From Macquaria australasica (lineage: Eukaryota > Chordata > Actinopteri > Centrarchiformes > Percichthyidae), in NCBI GenBank assembly GCA_005408345.1, contig SEMN01000008.1, positions 1,984,001 through 2,048,000 of the forward strand: a stretch of 64,000 nucleotides of DNA. The letters are read 5' to 3'. A program made the translations under genes and the position numbers. Below the pieces are notes generated by a model. The model had not been told where the DNA came from. It did not search any database and saw nothing but the letters and a program-made list of their open reading frames with translations. Every line of letters begins with the position of its first letter. Position 1 is the first letter of the stretch. Below are positions 49,471 through 62,406 of the stretch, one piece after another.

Positions 49471-49585
49471 TAGGTGCTTTTGTTATGTCTTGCTATGTTC
49501 TCTGTATGTTAGGTGCTTTTATTTTGTCTGGCTATGTTCTTTGTATGTGAGGTGCTTTTATTTTGTCTTGCTATGTTTGTTTTTC
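49471..49585 (+). repeat. tandem repeat, 39-bp unit x ~3
   Basis: Units start (T/G)AGGTGCTTTT at 49471, 49510 and 49549, followed by GT(T/A)(A/T)TGTCT(T/G)GCTATGTTC. The exact 39-bp spacing and small differences show a minisatellite-like expansion within the 3' end of a LINE remnant. Confidence 0.85.
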
Positions 49586-52579
49586 TGTCTCTCTGCTGTA
49601 CTCAGATCTATCTTGCAGTTCAGTCATTCCTTACGTATTAGCTAAGTAGTAACAATAGGTTTTTATTAAGTTTGAGTTTTCCAGGGGATCACATTGTTCA
49701 ACATGTTTTCAGTTCATGATAGACATCTCTTTATAACAAAATTGTCACAAAATTAGCCTCAGACTGCTCTGAGGCGAGATTGCCCCCCAGGTTCCTCATT
49801 AGAGTAGAATACATTTTTCACACAGTACCATGACAACATTATGGGAAACATGGGGACATGTTTTAAACCGAAGTCCAATGCCCAAAGGCAATACTATTGA
49901 CATCAACATTTAGCAGCTCTGCCTGCTGTCTTTAGACAAGTGTAAATGTAGAAACAAACGGTCATGATAATCACACACTAAAACATCTGCCAGGCTCCAA
50001 AGTCTGCAGTTCAAGGTCTGCTTTTGCACTCCATGAATAGCAGGTTTTGGCATTGTTTTGCTCTGTGTCAGAGAGCTACAGAACAGCAGAGCTCGCAGTG
50101 CAAAATGCTCCTCACTCTCACACAGCAGGAGCTTTGTGTGTTGGCTGCAGTACAGAAAGGGCTGCATTATACGTAAGTGTCAGTGGTCAAAACGGCAGTG
50201 TACTCACTATATTCAGGCAGAGATAATGCCTGCAGTTTGCTGCTCCAGCTTCATGCAGATTAAATTTTCTGAAATTACAATATCTAATTTCTGTTGTTTA
50301 ACTATATAATGGCCACTTACTACTGGAATAGAATCTGCAATGAAAACAACAATAACGATAATATTTTGTTTTCATGCATGCTCAACATCTACACAGGCAC
50401 AGACAATAGAGACACACATCATTATTTCATTCACATAGCTTCTTAATTCAATTCAGACCCTGAAAAGAAATTTGGGTCTGGACAGTGGCTGCAAACAAAG
50501 AGAAGTTGTTCAAATTTTGCAGTGAGGGATGGGAGTGAACTCTTTGAGTCAAACGCACCACTTCAGTATCCAGGCTTTCTCCTTAATTGCTATCAGCTGC
50601 TGTTGACACTGAGGGGAGATTAAAGTTTCACTTTGTTACTGTCAGGGTAAGTGGAGCAGCAAATAGCTGAGCCTCCTGAATAGAAAACCAATTCCTGCAT
50701 AATGACATAACAAAACAGATTCTCGCTGCTCTGGGAATGAACAACATAGCACTGAACACAATGGGGACATTTGGCTATGATTCAGACTGATTCAATATTA
50801 TATAAAGACTCTGTATAGTAGTGGAAATAAATTAATTATCTCAATTATTTTCTTGGACTTTCATAAAGGCGGTGCCTCATTTCTTCTGTCCTTTGTGTTT
50901 GTGTGTTCATTTTGTTGCACCTTCAAAGTTATAATGGGTTTAGGTCAACAGTTAATTGAGCTTAAATGGTAAACTTTGAGATAGTGCTGCCTAATTTCAG
51001 TGCAGTCTGATACAGCCATGCAATGTGGCCATACTGTCCACTGTCAAATGTTCAGCCCCAAGAGGCTGGCGATAAAATCTCTGAGCATGCTTTAGACCTT
51101 TTCATAATATTTCCATCTCTCAGATTTGACCTTTAATATTATGACATTCGATTGAATTGAGAGAAGGCAAAGCCAATAACATTGAGCTCATCCTGCTTTG
51201 TCTTCCACAGAGACTGACATCATCCTGCTTCAATCATGCAGATCACTCTGGGGAACCAAAGTCTCTCCACTGCCTACTTCAGCTCTACTCAAGTGATGGT
51301 AACTCTTCAGTTCAAAAAGGATTTGTGAACTGAGCTGAACCTGCTGGTGATGTGACCGTTAAGGATGAGGCAGGATGAGGTGGTGGCCTCAAGATGTTTG
51401 TCCACAAACCTGAAATAATAACCCCATCTAACTCTGTGATGTCAGAAATACTGTACCACTGGCTTCATTTATGAAATATTCTCCAGCAGAAATGTACACC
51501 CAAATAACACCAATCCAAGCTAAATTATAAGTCCGAATAGACAAATTAAAACTGTTTGTACCATCACACATGAGCAACCCAGATAGTTACCGTAAAATCC
51601 TTGTAAACGGAGGGTGTATGGGTGTTTGTTCATGCATGTCTGTTTTCTGTTGAAAGATTCCAGATATTGATTTTCGTGTCGTACTTCTGCTTTGCATGCT
51701 CAGATTAGCTCTACAAGTTGTCATCCCTTTGATTTTGTCTGGGATTGATGAGACAAATGACCTTACTCTTACTGAGCAGAACTTTGTGTTTGACCTGAGA
51801 TTGTATTAAAAACACTAAAGACAGCAAAAAGCCTGCAAACTAAAAACATTTGCTGATTTGAAGCCTTTCCTAGTTATCCACATTGCCACTGTATTTGATA
51901 GAGCCTCTTGGGCAAACTCCAGGAATGTCCTGAAAAAGTTCCTAAAGGAAAATCGGCTTTGTGCTGCAAGAAAAGCTGAACTTGGGAGAACTTTAAATGT
52001 GATTTAAACCTGTGGCAGAGCCCCATAGACCCCTTAACAAGCTGTTCAATGCTTCCACCCTATGAAGGAGGAAGTCAATTAACCCTAACAATAATGACGG
52101 ATAAATCAAGTTGTCACAGTGCAGTAACATTTAATGTAGTTTATTGTTTCAGCCTGTAAGTAAATGTTGCTTCTGTTTATGGCAGTCAGTGATAATGTAT
52201 CAGTGCAACAGCAGCATATACACCTCAGCTTAAAAATGTGTCCTGTACAGGGTTTGAAAGCAACAAAATGCAGGTTTTGTTTCTCTTTTACACGTACTTG
52301 TACATCTTTTAGTACAGTACATTACACACACACAGTACAACACACAGCAGGATATTTTCCATTGACGTTTGCTTTAAGCCTGCTTTCCTTTTATGTCAAT
52401 CTGGAAAAAAGTTAAAGAAAATATGCTCATTGCTTGGGAAAGCTTTGAAACGGTTACAGCCAGGATGCCATATTTGGCTTTTTGATGGTGACCAAATGTT
52501 ATTCAGCTGTCTTCAGAAGATCAAAATATACCCAAGTAAACATACATGAGTAGCCTTTCTTCTCCAAATGAGCAAAGTT

Positions 52580-52760
52580 AGGGCTGCAATAATTGTACAC
52601 ACTATGTATTAATCTATCTGTTCTGAGTAGTTAATTAATTGTTTAGTTGAAGGGAAGAAAAAGAAGAAGAAATGCCCATTACACATTACAAGAGCCCAAA
52701 GTTTTATCTTAAGATTTGCTTTTCAGTATAATCAACAGTAACACCCAAAACTTATGTTTT
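52580..52760 (+). repeat. 5' fragment of AGGGCTGCAACTAA-family MITE
   Basis: AGGGCTGCAATAATTG at the left end is followed by ATTAATCTATCTGTTCTGAG, AAGAGCCCAAAGTTT and AGATTTGCTTTTCAGT, which follow the family order. The copy is truncated on the right. Confidence 0.55.
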
Positions 52761-53794
52761 ATAAAGTCCAATATCCCGCACGTCCATATTGGATGACTCT
52801 TGTTCATCCTGCAATTAATGTTTGCATTTTTTATTAACTGTAGCCGCAATCTTTCCTTGTGTTTCCCAAGTGTTTTAATTGCCTAACCCTACCCATACCT
52901 TCACCATGTTTAACCATATATTAACCATACCAAAGTTGATGTATGAAGATATTGTAGAAAGTGCAAATTTAAAAAACGTTGGTATTGGACATAAAAGACA
53001 TTGTTCAGTGATAATCCAGCGTTTTGCAGAATCATCCAATATCAACATTGGCGATGGGCTGGTTTTTACCCCAAAAAAGTAAGCGAATACTTGGTATTTT
53101 CTCTTGATCAAACTGATTATTGAAATTTGGTCAAGTAGCAGTACCTCCACTTGATACCACATCCTAGTTCTCCTTCCAACCTCACTTGCATGTGGAAAAG
53201 CTCCATGCATGAAGTTCTTACCTATCCGGGTATATTCAGTGCAAAAACGCCTTACTAGTACTTCCAAAAAAAAAAAAAGCCCACTCAATATCAATATAGA
53301 GAACCACAATGCAAAGTGAGAGGGTACATGCTGAAAGTACAAACTCCGTCACACAGGTTCTCTCAGGTCCCTTTGGATATCTAAGATGCTCCGAGGTTCT
53401 GTGAAGCACTTCTCATCTGTGCTAAACATAGCACTCCCCATCTGTTAAAGACCTTATGACAGAGTGTGAGGAATCGACTCCCTGCTATCTGGGTCTCTAT
53501 CTCTCTGCTCTCCTCTCTGTGCGCACCAAAGACGGCACCTCTAGTGACCCTTTATTCAAGCTGCTGAGGTTTGTAGAAAACCGAGTCTATCGATGACACA
53601 TAAGAGGGCTGACTGCTGTTTTAGTGAGCCAAAAACAAGTTAACACTCGCGATACAGTGCAGACGGGGACTGATATCCCCAACAATCTACAACATCATCT
53701 CTATGTGTAATCAGTGATGTGAACACAGGGGAGCTGTTCAGATTTCTTGAGACAACAGGATGGGAATATCTCCAATCTAACCACAGAGGATGTT

Positions 53795-54135
53795 ACTCCA
53801 GCAACATTTTTGGCAGGCCCAGTCAGTCCTGGTCCAGTCCAACAGATCCATCATTGAAAGCATCCTCGCACAATCCATCACAGTCTGATATGGCTCTGCC
53901 TCCTGCCGCTCCAAGGGAAGCGTGTCATTCAAACCTCTGAGGGGGTTATCGAGTCCTGGCTGCACTGCATCGCATCACACACACACACACAATAACAGAG
54001 CCAGGAAAAAAGACAAAGAAGATTTCCGCCGACCCTGCCAACTGGGACAGCCACCTGTTTGACCCGTTTGGTTTACTTAAATCACCTGCCACCACGACTG
54101 TCTCTTCACACGGGCAGACACTCTTCTATTCAAAC
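53795..54135 (+). pseudogene. decayed LINE ORF2 C-terminal remnant with in-frame stop
   Basis: The plus strand contains SNRSIIESILAQSITV, a stop codon where a tryptophan is usual, then YGSASCRSKG. This fits the VIESILT.SITVWYG motif of L2/Rex1-like ORF2 proteins. Further on, frame-shifted sequence with DPANWDSHLFDPFG resembles DPSHP....F.LLPSG. A CA tract interrupts it at 53975-53991. Similarity is weak but ordered. Confidence 0.5.
53975..53991 (+). repeat. short (CA)n tract in LINE remnant
   Basis: About eight CA units lying inside the decayed reverse-transcriptase remnant. Confidence 0.85.
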
Positions 54136-54465
54136 ATGAGAGTCAAGATGAAGAGATTACTGACACTTCACGCTTTAAATATTTACATTATAGCTCAAGG
54201 CTGGTTGTTCAGACTGTATTTAGTTATTATTGAAGATGATGATTTCCAGCATTTTATATATTAGCCCGGAAGCAGCTCACAGGGGCTCTCAATTTTCTAT
54301 ATGTTGCACCATTTGATAAGGCAACATTTCGAGCTAATGAGTTGTTACTTCACATAACTAATGTTGAGGATGATTTCATATAATGAAATTAACAACGTGG
54401 AAAATTATTTCTTGATTGACATGATTGAATGATTACTCTACATTTTACATGTCATTACCATTTAA

Positions 54466-54592
54466 CACCTCTCAAAAACAGTTTCAACAAAAACTGAACA
54501 TTGTAACCTTTATAATTGTAGGATTTATTGCAGGACTTTTGCATTAGTTTCAGCTAGCTGTACCTAATAAACTGGCAGCTGAGTGTATTTTC
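54466..54592 (-). repeat. inverse fragment of the 6.8-kb dispersed repeat
   Basis: The reverse complement reads ACACTCAGCTGCCAGTTTAT, TAGGTACAGCTAG, GGTTACAATGTTCAGTTTTT and GTTGAAACTGTTTTTGAGAG, aligning in order with 6967-7102. Confidence 0.65.
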
Positions 54593-55061
54593 TTCACAGT
54601 TCTCTAAAGGCAGAATTGTTTTAAGTCCAATAGTGTATATTTTTCTGTACAAACATGTGATTACACATGCTGAGATTGTTTAAAAATATATATGGATGCA
54701 AAGAAAAGCTGGAATAATTTGAATCTTATAAGAAACTGAGTACCTAATTGTAAAATGTAACCACGACTGAGTACTTAAGTTGAAATGGCAAACCCACATA
54801 CTTTCAAGACCATCTATTTGATTATGGTTTGAACTCTCCTTTCTAAAAATCTGAGAATGTCATTTTGAGTGGTGCAATTTAAAAAATATTTTTGTTCAAA
54901 TATTTTAAATGTTCCAATAAATGTCTGAATTTCTACCATCCAATTCAGCAACCTGATTTTGAGACTTGCCTTCAATTTTTAGATCTGAAAATGACAAAGT
55001 CAATGAGTAACAAATAAAAAAACAACACTTGCTGGACAACTGAAGTGTCTGAATTTGTGAA

Positions 55062-55088
55062 ACAAAAAAACAAAAAAACAAAAAAACA
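55062..55088 (+). repeat. (CAAAAAAA)n microsatellite
   Basis: Three units of an 8-base A-rich repeat, ending CAATTA. Confidence 0.9.
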
Positions 55089-55932
55089 ATTATCTACAAA
55101 GAGGGAAATCCAAACCACATACATGTAGATACATGGTTTTCACAAAAAATATTTCATTGCTATAAATACAGTGGTATTTAAACATTAGTAGTTACCTTTT
55201 TCATGGCAAACATATTGACTTGTCTTAACAGTGAAAGCACAGGTGGAACTAATAACATTAACGATGCTCAGGTTCATTTAAGTGTCAGAGAAAGCCATCT
55301 CAGTGAGTCAGTATGCACTGTATCAGGGCCCTGAAATTAGCCAAACTAAATGGGATGCAACCATCATTAATGTAATTAATTACACCTGTGCTTTTCCTGC
55401 ACGACAAGTCAAAATCGTTACTGTGAAAAAAAGCCTATAAAAGGTCAGCAGCACAGACCTACTAGTGAGATAAATTATAGCTACAATTAAAAGGTGATGT
55501 TAACATAAGTGGCCACCTCCTTCACTGGTCACAAGTCGACCCTCACAGGAGCCCCTACTTGGTTTTATTTGCCAGAGTAAAAACCAGAAACAGCATCCAG
55601 ACAAGCTTGAATCGCTTCCAGTATTTCTGCTATGAATCAAAACAAATCCGAGCAGTCAGGGTAGAAAATTTACACCAGCCACGTCCCTGTGTCCTGTTCC
55701 ACAACATACAGCACATGGGGGGATTCCTGTGTTGTGCATGGCTGATCATCCGTCACTAACACTGATGCAACCGGTAAGACATCAGCGTGACCCTCGCATG
55801 ATGAAAAATAGCCACAAGTACAAAAGATAACACCACGTCCAACACAGTAGTAGCAGAGGTGCAGCAGAAGCCCACTGAGACATGCAGCAACACATGACAA
55901 CCCACCATTTGAAACCATATGGTGGTAGAAAA

Positions 55933-55957
55933 AACACACACACACACACACACACAC
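55933..55957 (+). repeat. (CA)n microsatellite
   Basis: About a dozen uninterrupted CA units. Confidence 0.95.
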
Positions 55958-57624
55958 TCTGCCAACACGTCCACCAGGTAGCTAATGAGGAAGAAGTTTA
56001 GGGATGGTTTGGGCCAGATAAAAGATGAAACTAAAACTTAAAGATGAACAGCGGAAGCATAACTTTGAAGATAAATCCTCAAGACAGAATTTATCCACTC
56101 CTCTTTGGCTTCTAAAGACCCACCGGTTTCCAACAAAATGTTAAATCATGTAGTGTGATGACACTCCAAACTTAAATAAAAGTGACTGATACATAAAACA
56201 ATTGGCAGAAATTATCTATCATGGTTATAAAATAAAAGACAGAAGGGGGAAAAGCCGTCCCCTGCCAGGTCTCTTTCTCTGAAGTGTGCTTAAAAACACC
56301 CCAAGATAAAACCTCACAAACCAATAAAATGCCACTTAATAACAAAGGTACAGAATGTCCCCATAAAGACCCCGAGATATCATCTGTACCCAACCATCAA
56401 AGTTATTGCACCGCTGGGTTTAGAGTGACAGGGAGAGGCAAGATGTTTGCCTTGGACCCAAAATTATTTTCCTCAAACAGGGAAGACCACAAAGATGTAC
56501 AGTGTCACATTCACTGACCCTTAAAAAGGGCCGTTGCTTGTATGTCATCCTTTAATCTGCGCGACTTTAAACACAATCTTGAGTGAATCTAAAGCCATAT
56601 CAGTACTGGCAGGTTATGTTCGGAGGTTATGTTCGCCTTTTGTGTGGGCTTATATCTGAACATCTCGAGTGTTCATTTCAACTTGCAGCTATCCATCTAA
56701 CAGATGAGAATAAAAATGTGGAGCGGCTGCATTTGAGGGTTTATTTAAAATTCTGTGTGATTTTCTGTACTTTAATGTTGATACGCCATGTTCCTGAACA
56801 AACAAAAAATGCCACAGTCTTCCTCTGCTTCAAACACAAAAAGGGCAAAAAGTCATAACATGGTGCTCAAAGCGTCTCTGCTGCATATTCTCCATAACCT
56901 TAAAATACATGACATATTTATACACAGCACATATACAAACAGCATGCGTCATGACCCAATTAAACTTGAAGATTTTCAAATTTTTTCACACTCATTTTAT
57001 GAAATAAAAAATAAACGAGTGGTGGTGCATTTAATATGGAGAGTTTGCAATTATGAATGCCTTCACAGCAGCAGCAGTCTCAATTCACTGCTGGTCAATA
57101 ACCTATTATGGTCCTCTCCTAAAATGACTGGATATGCACGATTGCTCATAAATCATTACTCTAGCCTCCTGTTTTGTGTGACTTTCGGAAGTTTTCAAAT
57201 TGTGTCTTTATTCTGAGTTTATTGAGCTGTTAGGCATTAAATAATAGCACAGCAGGATGAAAATCAAAGTCCACATACTTCACAGTGAAGTTTGTTAAGA
57301 AAAACATTCAGCTGGTTTTTATTCATTAGTTTCTGGGAATGTCAGATGTAAGTGGACTAATTGTCAAGTCCTGTCAAGCATATAATTTCACAATGATTAA
57401 TCCACAATACCACACACTTAAAGCTTATAGTTTCTACAATCATGTAGGAATACTACAATGACAAAATATATCTAACTTCTAACAAAACACCAAACTTTTA
57501 AAAAGGTGCAACAGATTTTCTAGTTTGAAAAACACCGAGTTGTTTTATACAATGTGGACACAAACTCCAGCCAAGCACTAACTTTGAGTTGTTTGATGCT
57601 TGTTCAAATGTGTGTATATTTGAG

Positions 57625-57922
57625 GTGAAACGATTGGTCGATTAATTTATTTTTTAATGAAATTATTAAAGTCATTTTCAAGCAAAACTACCAAACATCC
57701 CCTTGTCTCAGCTTCTACAATGGGAGGATTTGCTGCTTTTCTCTGTTTTATATCATTGCAAACTGAATATCTTTGGGGAATGCGTCACCTTTGGCTTTAG
57801 GAAGTTGTAAAAGGCATTTTTCACTATTTTCTGACATTTGAAAGACCAAAAGATTAATCTATTTATTGAGAAAATCATCGGCAGATTCATCAATAATGAA
57901 AATAATCTTTATTTGCTGCCCT
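57625..57922 (-). repeat. AGGGCTGCAACTAA-family MITE, inverted
   Basis: On the plus strand it runs from GATTGGTCGATTAATTTATT through GCTTCTACAATGGGAGGATT, CAAACTGAATATCTTTGGGG and CACTATTTTCTGACATTTGA to GCTGCCCTA at 57922, the complement of the family's left end. It is one of the more complete copies. Confidence 0.75.
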
Positions 57923-59734
57923 AGTGTATGCCATAACTGGTAAAAGGTGTTCAATAGGAGTTTACAAACAATAATACACCCAACCAAACTCACTGCACAA
58001 ACCACACACACTGCTTGACTCTTACATAGCGATGAAAATAAATAGCCTAATATGAATCTCATAAGAACAGTCAGTGAGTCTGATTGTCATGATTTAGGGT
58101 GTGTGACTGAAATCATGTATGGTTGTACTCAGGAAAATGATTTTTTTCTCTCTCTCTTTCTGGTCACTGAGATGAATCACAATTACAATGGCCTTGTTAG
58201 AAGTTCTGGCCTGTAACAAACATAGGTGATGCTACAGACAATAACCATATGGCAACATTTGTATTACAACATGCTATGGGGCTGAAAATCTCTCATTTCA
58301 GAAAAACAGCTTAAGTGAATTCCCTGTTTTGGATTCAATCACACAAAAACCATTGAGGGCAGACTGCTGCCACTTCTCCACCTCCACCCCCACTTCTAAG
58401 TGTGGTCTTTTGAAAAACTGTCCATCACGAATTCATCACTGAAGCAATCACAAATTAATTTATTCAGCAAAACAATGTTGACCAGTATTCCCCTCAAACG
58501 TAAGTATCACTTTGTGCAGACAGGTGCAGGCAAAGCTTCAAGTATAAAAGGCTGCTTTCTTTATTTATTATTTTCTTCTTTTCGTGGGATGGGTAGCTGC
58601 TAGCTGTTAATAGTGAATAAATTGGGAGTGCAATAATAAAAATTCCTCACATGATTTTCATTAGCATACGAGGTGCTGATGCCAGCAGCTCTGCATTTGT
58701 TAACAATATCCACACAGAGTTTGCAAAGCCAAGGAAAAATGCAGTAAAAAGACTTGAAAAATTCAAACTAATGGAGGGATACTTGCAGGCTTCTGTCTCC
58801 TTTCTTTTGTAGTTCAGCTATAAAATCAGGCTCATGACCATCTTTTGTCTTCATTGTGATCAGGAGTAGGTGGGGGAGGTAAGAGTACTGAAGCTTGTGT
58901 CTTTTCACACAAAAATACAGGAAATTATATCTAGAAAAGCCCCAATTCTGGACAATGTGAACTTCTTCGTGAGCAAAGGAAAAACCTAATATATTAAACA
59001 TTATATATTTCAAGCTGTAATTGACAGCGAGATCTGTGACGCTTTTATAAATGTATGTACAGGGAGTAAAAAACTGGATAGCCCTAACTGAGCTGTCAAA
59101 CTAAAAGCTGATTATCTTCATTAAATGCCCACATGACAGTTATCGCCAGCCCAATTATCCATATCACATATCTATCATCCTACTGGAGAACCTGTCTGCA
59201 AACCACAAGAGACATAACTCCCACATTGTAATTCATAAACTTGTTTAGTCCAATCTCCAGCCTTAAGATCAGGCTTCCCCCATCAGCTCAGGATAAACCG
59301 TGCAGAGTCTTCTTTACTGACTCTGCCCCTGTTGCTTTCCTTTTGTTGTTTAATGAATAAACGACTCAATTATTGATGATCTCGGAGTTCTTTAATTATT
59401 AAAATGTGCCAAGCAGTGCTGGGGTTAATGCGGGTGATACAGCGGATTGGAGGAAAAAACACCTCCTGTGCAATTGTGATGATTAGCGCTGGGTGCCCAC
59501 TGTTCTGGTTCATGGTGTCACAAGGTGGGAAACTGGAGGAAAAGAAAAGTAACAATGCACAGATAGTGTATAGTTTTTATAAGCTGATTATATTTTTGCA
59601 TTAAAGAATGAATAGATAGACAGTGATCTGGTGTTGAACCTGCATTCATTGTTTGTTTGTTTTTTTGTTTGTTTTTTCGGGCTACTTGGACAAGAACTGG
59701 AACAAGCTGGAACCACAACATTAAGATATTATCA

Positions 59735-60178
59735 CCTTACGAGGTTGATGTGGCAAACGTGTTAGAAAATAGTTTCCTATTTACACATCCAGCAGACCAG
59801 AGCAACATTAGCATCTATTTGGAGTCATGTTTCTGCCACCTGATAAATTTAGACTAATATTCACTCCGCTTTTTAGCTCTGTTTTACTCCCCACTATCTC
59901 CCGAGTGAAACTTCTGGTTCTTTAGTTGCTAAATGCTCTTCTATCATCATCACTTCTTCAGCTAGTCGATAACCTTGTCCGTCTACCGTTTGGTGCTTTT
60001 ACAACAGCAAAAGGAAATTAAAACAGTTAAGTTGCGGGGCGGAAAATCCAAAACTATGAGCTGAAAGAGGCTAAAACACTTGTGTAATTCTCTGTGGGGT
60101 TGTCACTATACAACAACCCCTTTCACATTATACACAGTCATTTGATCAATAACAATATTGATTAGAGCAGCTTTAACA
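59735..60178 (+). repeat. dispersed repeat sharing ACACATCCAGCAGA (copy 1)
   Basis: It contains TTTACACATCCAGCAGACCA, GAGCAACATTAGCATCTATT, CACTCCGCTTTTTAGCTCTG, GGAAAATCCAAAACTATGAG and GGGGTTGTCACTATACAACA, ending AGAGCAGCTTTAAC. This order matches a teleost repeat I recall. A diverged partial copy lies at 41937-42000. Confidence 0.65.
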
Positions 60179-62406
60179 TTACAAAAGTCTGTTACTGTAG
60201 ACATATGTACAATGTTTACATGTGTACATATAGGGCAGGATGTATTTAATATGTGCTGTATCACAATGTCACTATATTTGCGGCCAATGTTCACTAGCAG
60301 TATCACAGTATTTTTAGCCACTTACTTTTTCCTGTGAAGCAAGCAGGTGCTGTGTGCCTTTTTCTAATTGGCATTTTGGCAGCATTACAAGCCAACAGGC
60401 AGCTTCTCAGTTACTGGGTAGTTCCCCTAATAAACCTACCAGTATTCAGTTTGCCTTAACCTAAAAAACATTTAAAACTAAATATACTTTCTTTCTTTCT
60501 TCACAATATTAAATCTGAGTCACTACAATGTAACAGTCTCAAAGTGTGTACGACAGGTAATGAAATTAGATGCCACTGAAGCAACAATGCATAGTGTCTT
60601 TTCTGACACCTTAAGGAACTGTTGCACATCAAGGCAGATGGAGAGACAATATTTCAGAGAGCGCAGAACACCAGCGAGCAGCACCAACAATAAAAAACAG
60701 CTGCCTTTGAATGGTGGATCAGGATGTTGGATTTATCATGCTCTCAACATGACCTCTTTCGACTTGAAATACACAAGTCCTTTGATTGCTTCAGCCTCCC
60801 TGACATGAGCTTTCAATCAGACTCTTTGAGAGCAATTCCCTGGTCAGGCTTTGTCATCTATATTTCCACAATTGTTTGGAGTCCTGATTTTGAGGAGCAC
60901 TCAGGGACCGATCGGTTTTACCTCGCCTGACCTCCTCTCTTGTCTCCAGAGATGAAGAGATATAAGAGGTATCCAGTTCTTGTCAAATATTGCATGTACA
61001 CTCAATTATCTATAGACTGTTGATACTATACAAACTCCTTCGCAGTAAAGAGACAGAATTGAATCAAAAGAGTTATTAAATTGTGTTTTGATGTTTAAAT
61101 GAATCATTAGAATAAGAGTTCTTTGCTCTTTGATATTCAGGACAGACAACAATGAAATCGAGTTGTAGGCCTAGACAATCATAAAGCACAGTTACTTGTT
61201 TTAACTTTGTCTGATGTCTCTGTTAAAAACCTCAGCTTTACAATGTATTTTCAGTAATTGACTAATTTCTTTATGTGCATGCGCAGAGGGAAGATGGGGG
61301 GAAAGAAAACAATGAAAAACTGCAATGAAAGAGAAATGGGAGGAAGCATAAAGTCAGCAGAGGCATGTTTAAGGTAGATAAGGTGAAACCAATTGACGGT
61401 TCCTGCTTTTTCCCAGTGGCAACAGACATTTTATTGGCAAGTCAGTAAGATAGTCTTCCCGGCCCCAAGAATAAGCTAGAGAATTGCAACAGCTGGAGAA
61501 AATGCTATTGGTCACAGCAAGTCATTGAAAATGGAAGTCTCAGAGCTGTGAGCTTCTCCCATGAAATCCTTCTTTTCCTCTTTAGAAAAGGTGTGGCATA
61601 TCTCTAATGAGATCCCTCTATCACGCTTCAAGTCAGAATTCACAAAGTAATTAACACATGCAGTATGACGTACAGCCTCTTCTGTTCAGCCTGCTCAAAC
61701 TTGTCAAGATGTGTGAGTTCCTGATCCCTTCAGTTCTTCTTTGATTGTGAGAAGACTGTCGATTCAAACATTGCACTCTCTCTCTCTCTCTGAGTATATA
61801 TGATGACCTTTGTGAATAAGGCTAAAAACGAAATACTGCACACAGCATGCCCTGCATTTCAGTGGATGTCAAAGAAACAGACCTCACGCCATGCAGGGAA
61901 ACATCTTATCATACATGTGTTAGAGGCTAACAGACAGTTTAGTGATGGTTAAGGAAATGTGTCACAGCAACACTCATATAGCCCTGGGATGGTGCCTCTG
62001 GACACTCCATTTCTGGCATGTGCTCCTTGATCAGTGGGCTTGGGCAGGCTGGCACATGGTGGGAAGGATTGGCAGTTCACAGCTTGCTTTCAGGACTGGT
62101 TGGATAAATGATTAAAACAGCATGGTGGGCAGCTTTATAACACAGACAGGGTCACAGAGGGCTGGCAAGTCACTCCCTGACAGAAAGAAGAAGAAGGACA
62201 GAAAAAAAGAATCCACTCACAGAGCTACCCATGGCTAATTAGATCTGACGGGCAGTAGAGTTAAAATGTTATCTAATCATGATGTTAGGATGACTATTGA
62301 ATTTGACATGGTGCCATGGATTCAGCCATGTCTACGTAGTATGAATCCATTCTCCACAACAGAAGTCTCTCCACCATGTTCCTGTAGATATTACTGAGAC
62401 ACAACT

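Noticed and set aside
52875..53342. Longest open frame in the window, 155 codons, minus strand
   Set aside because: No recognisable domain, low-complexity FFFL stretch from a poly-A run, no splice context needed by grm4, and codon content typical of intron AT-rich sequence. Possibly part of an unidentified dispersed repeat.
56788..57216. 142-codon open frame, plus strand
   Set aside because: No domain, no Kozak or splice support, and composition like the surrounding intron.
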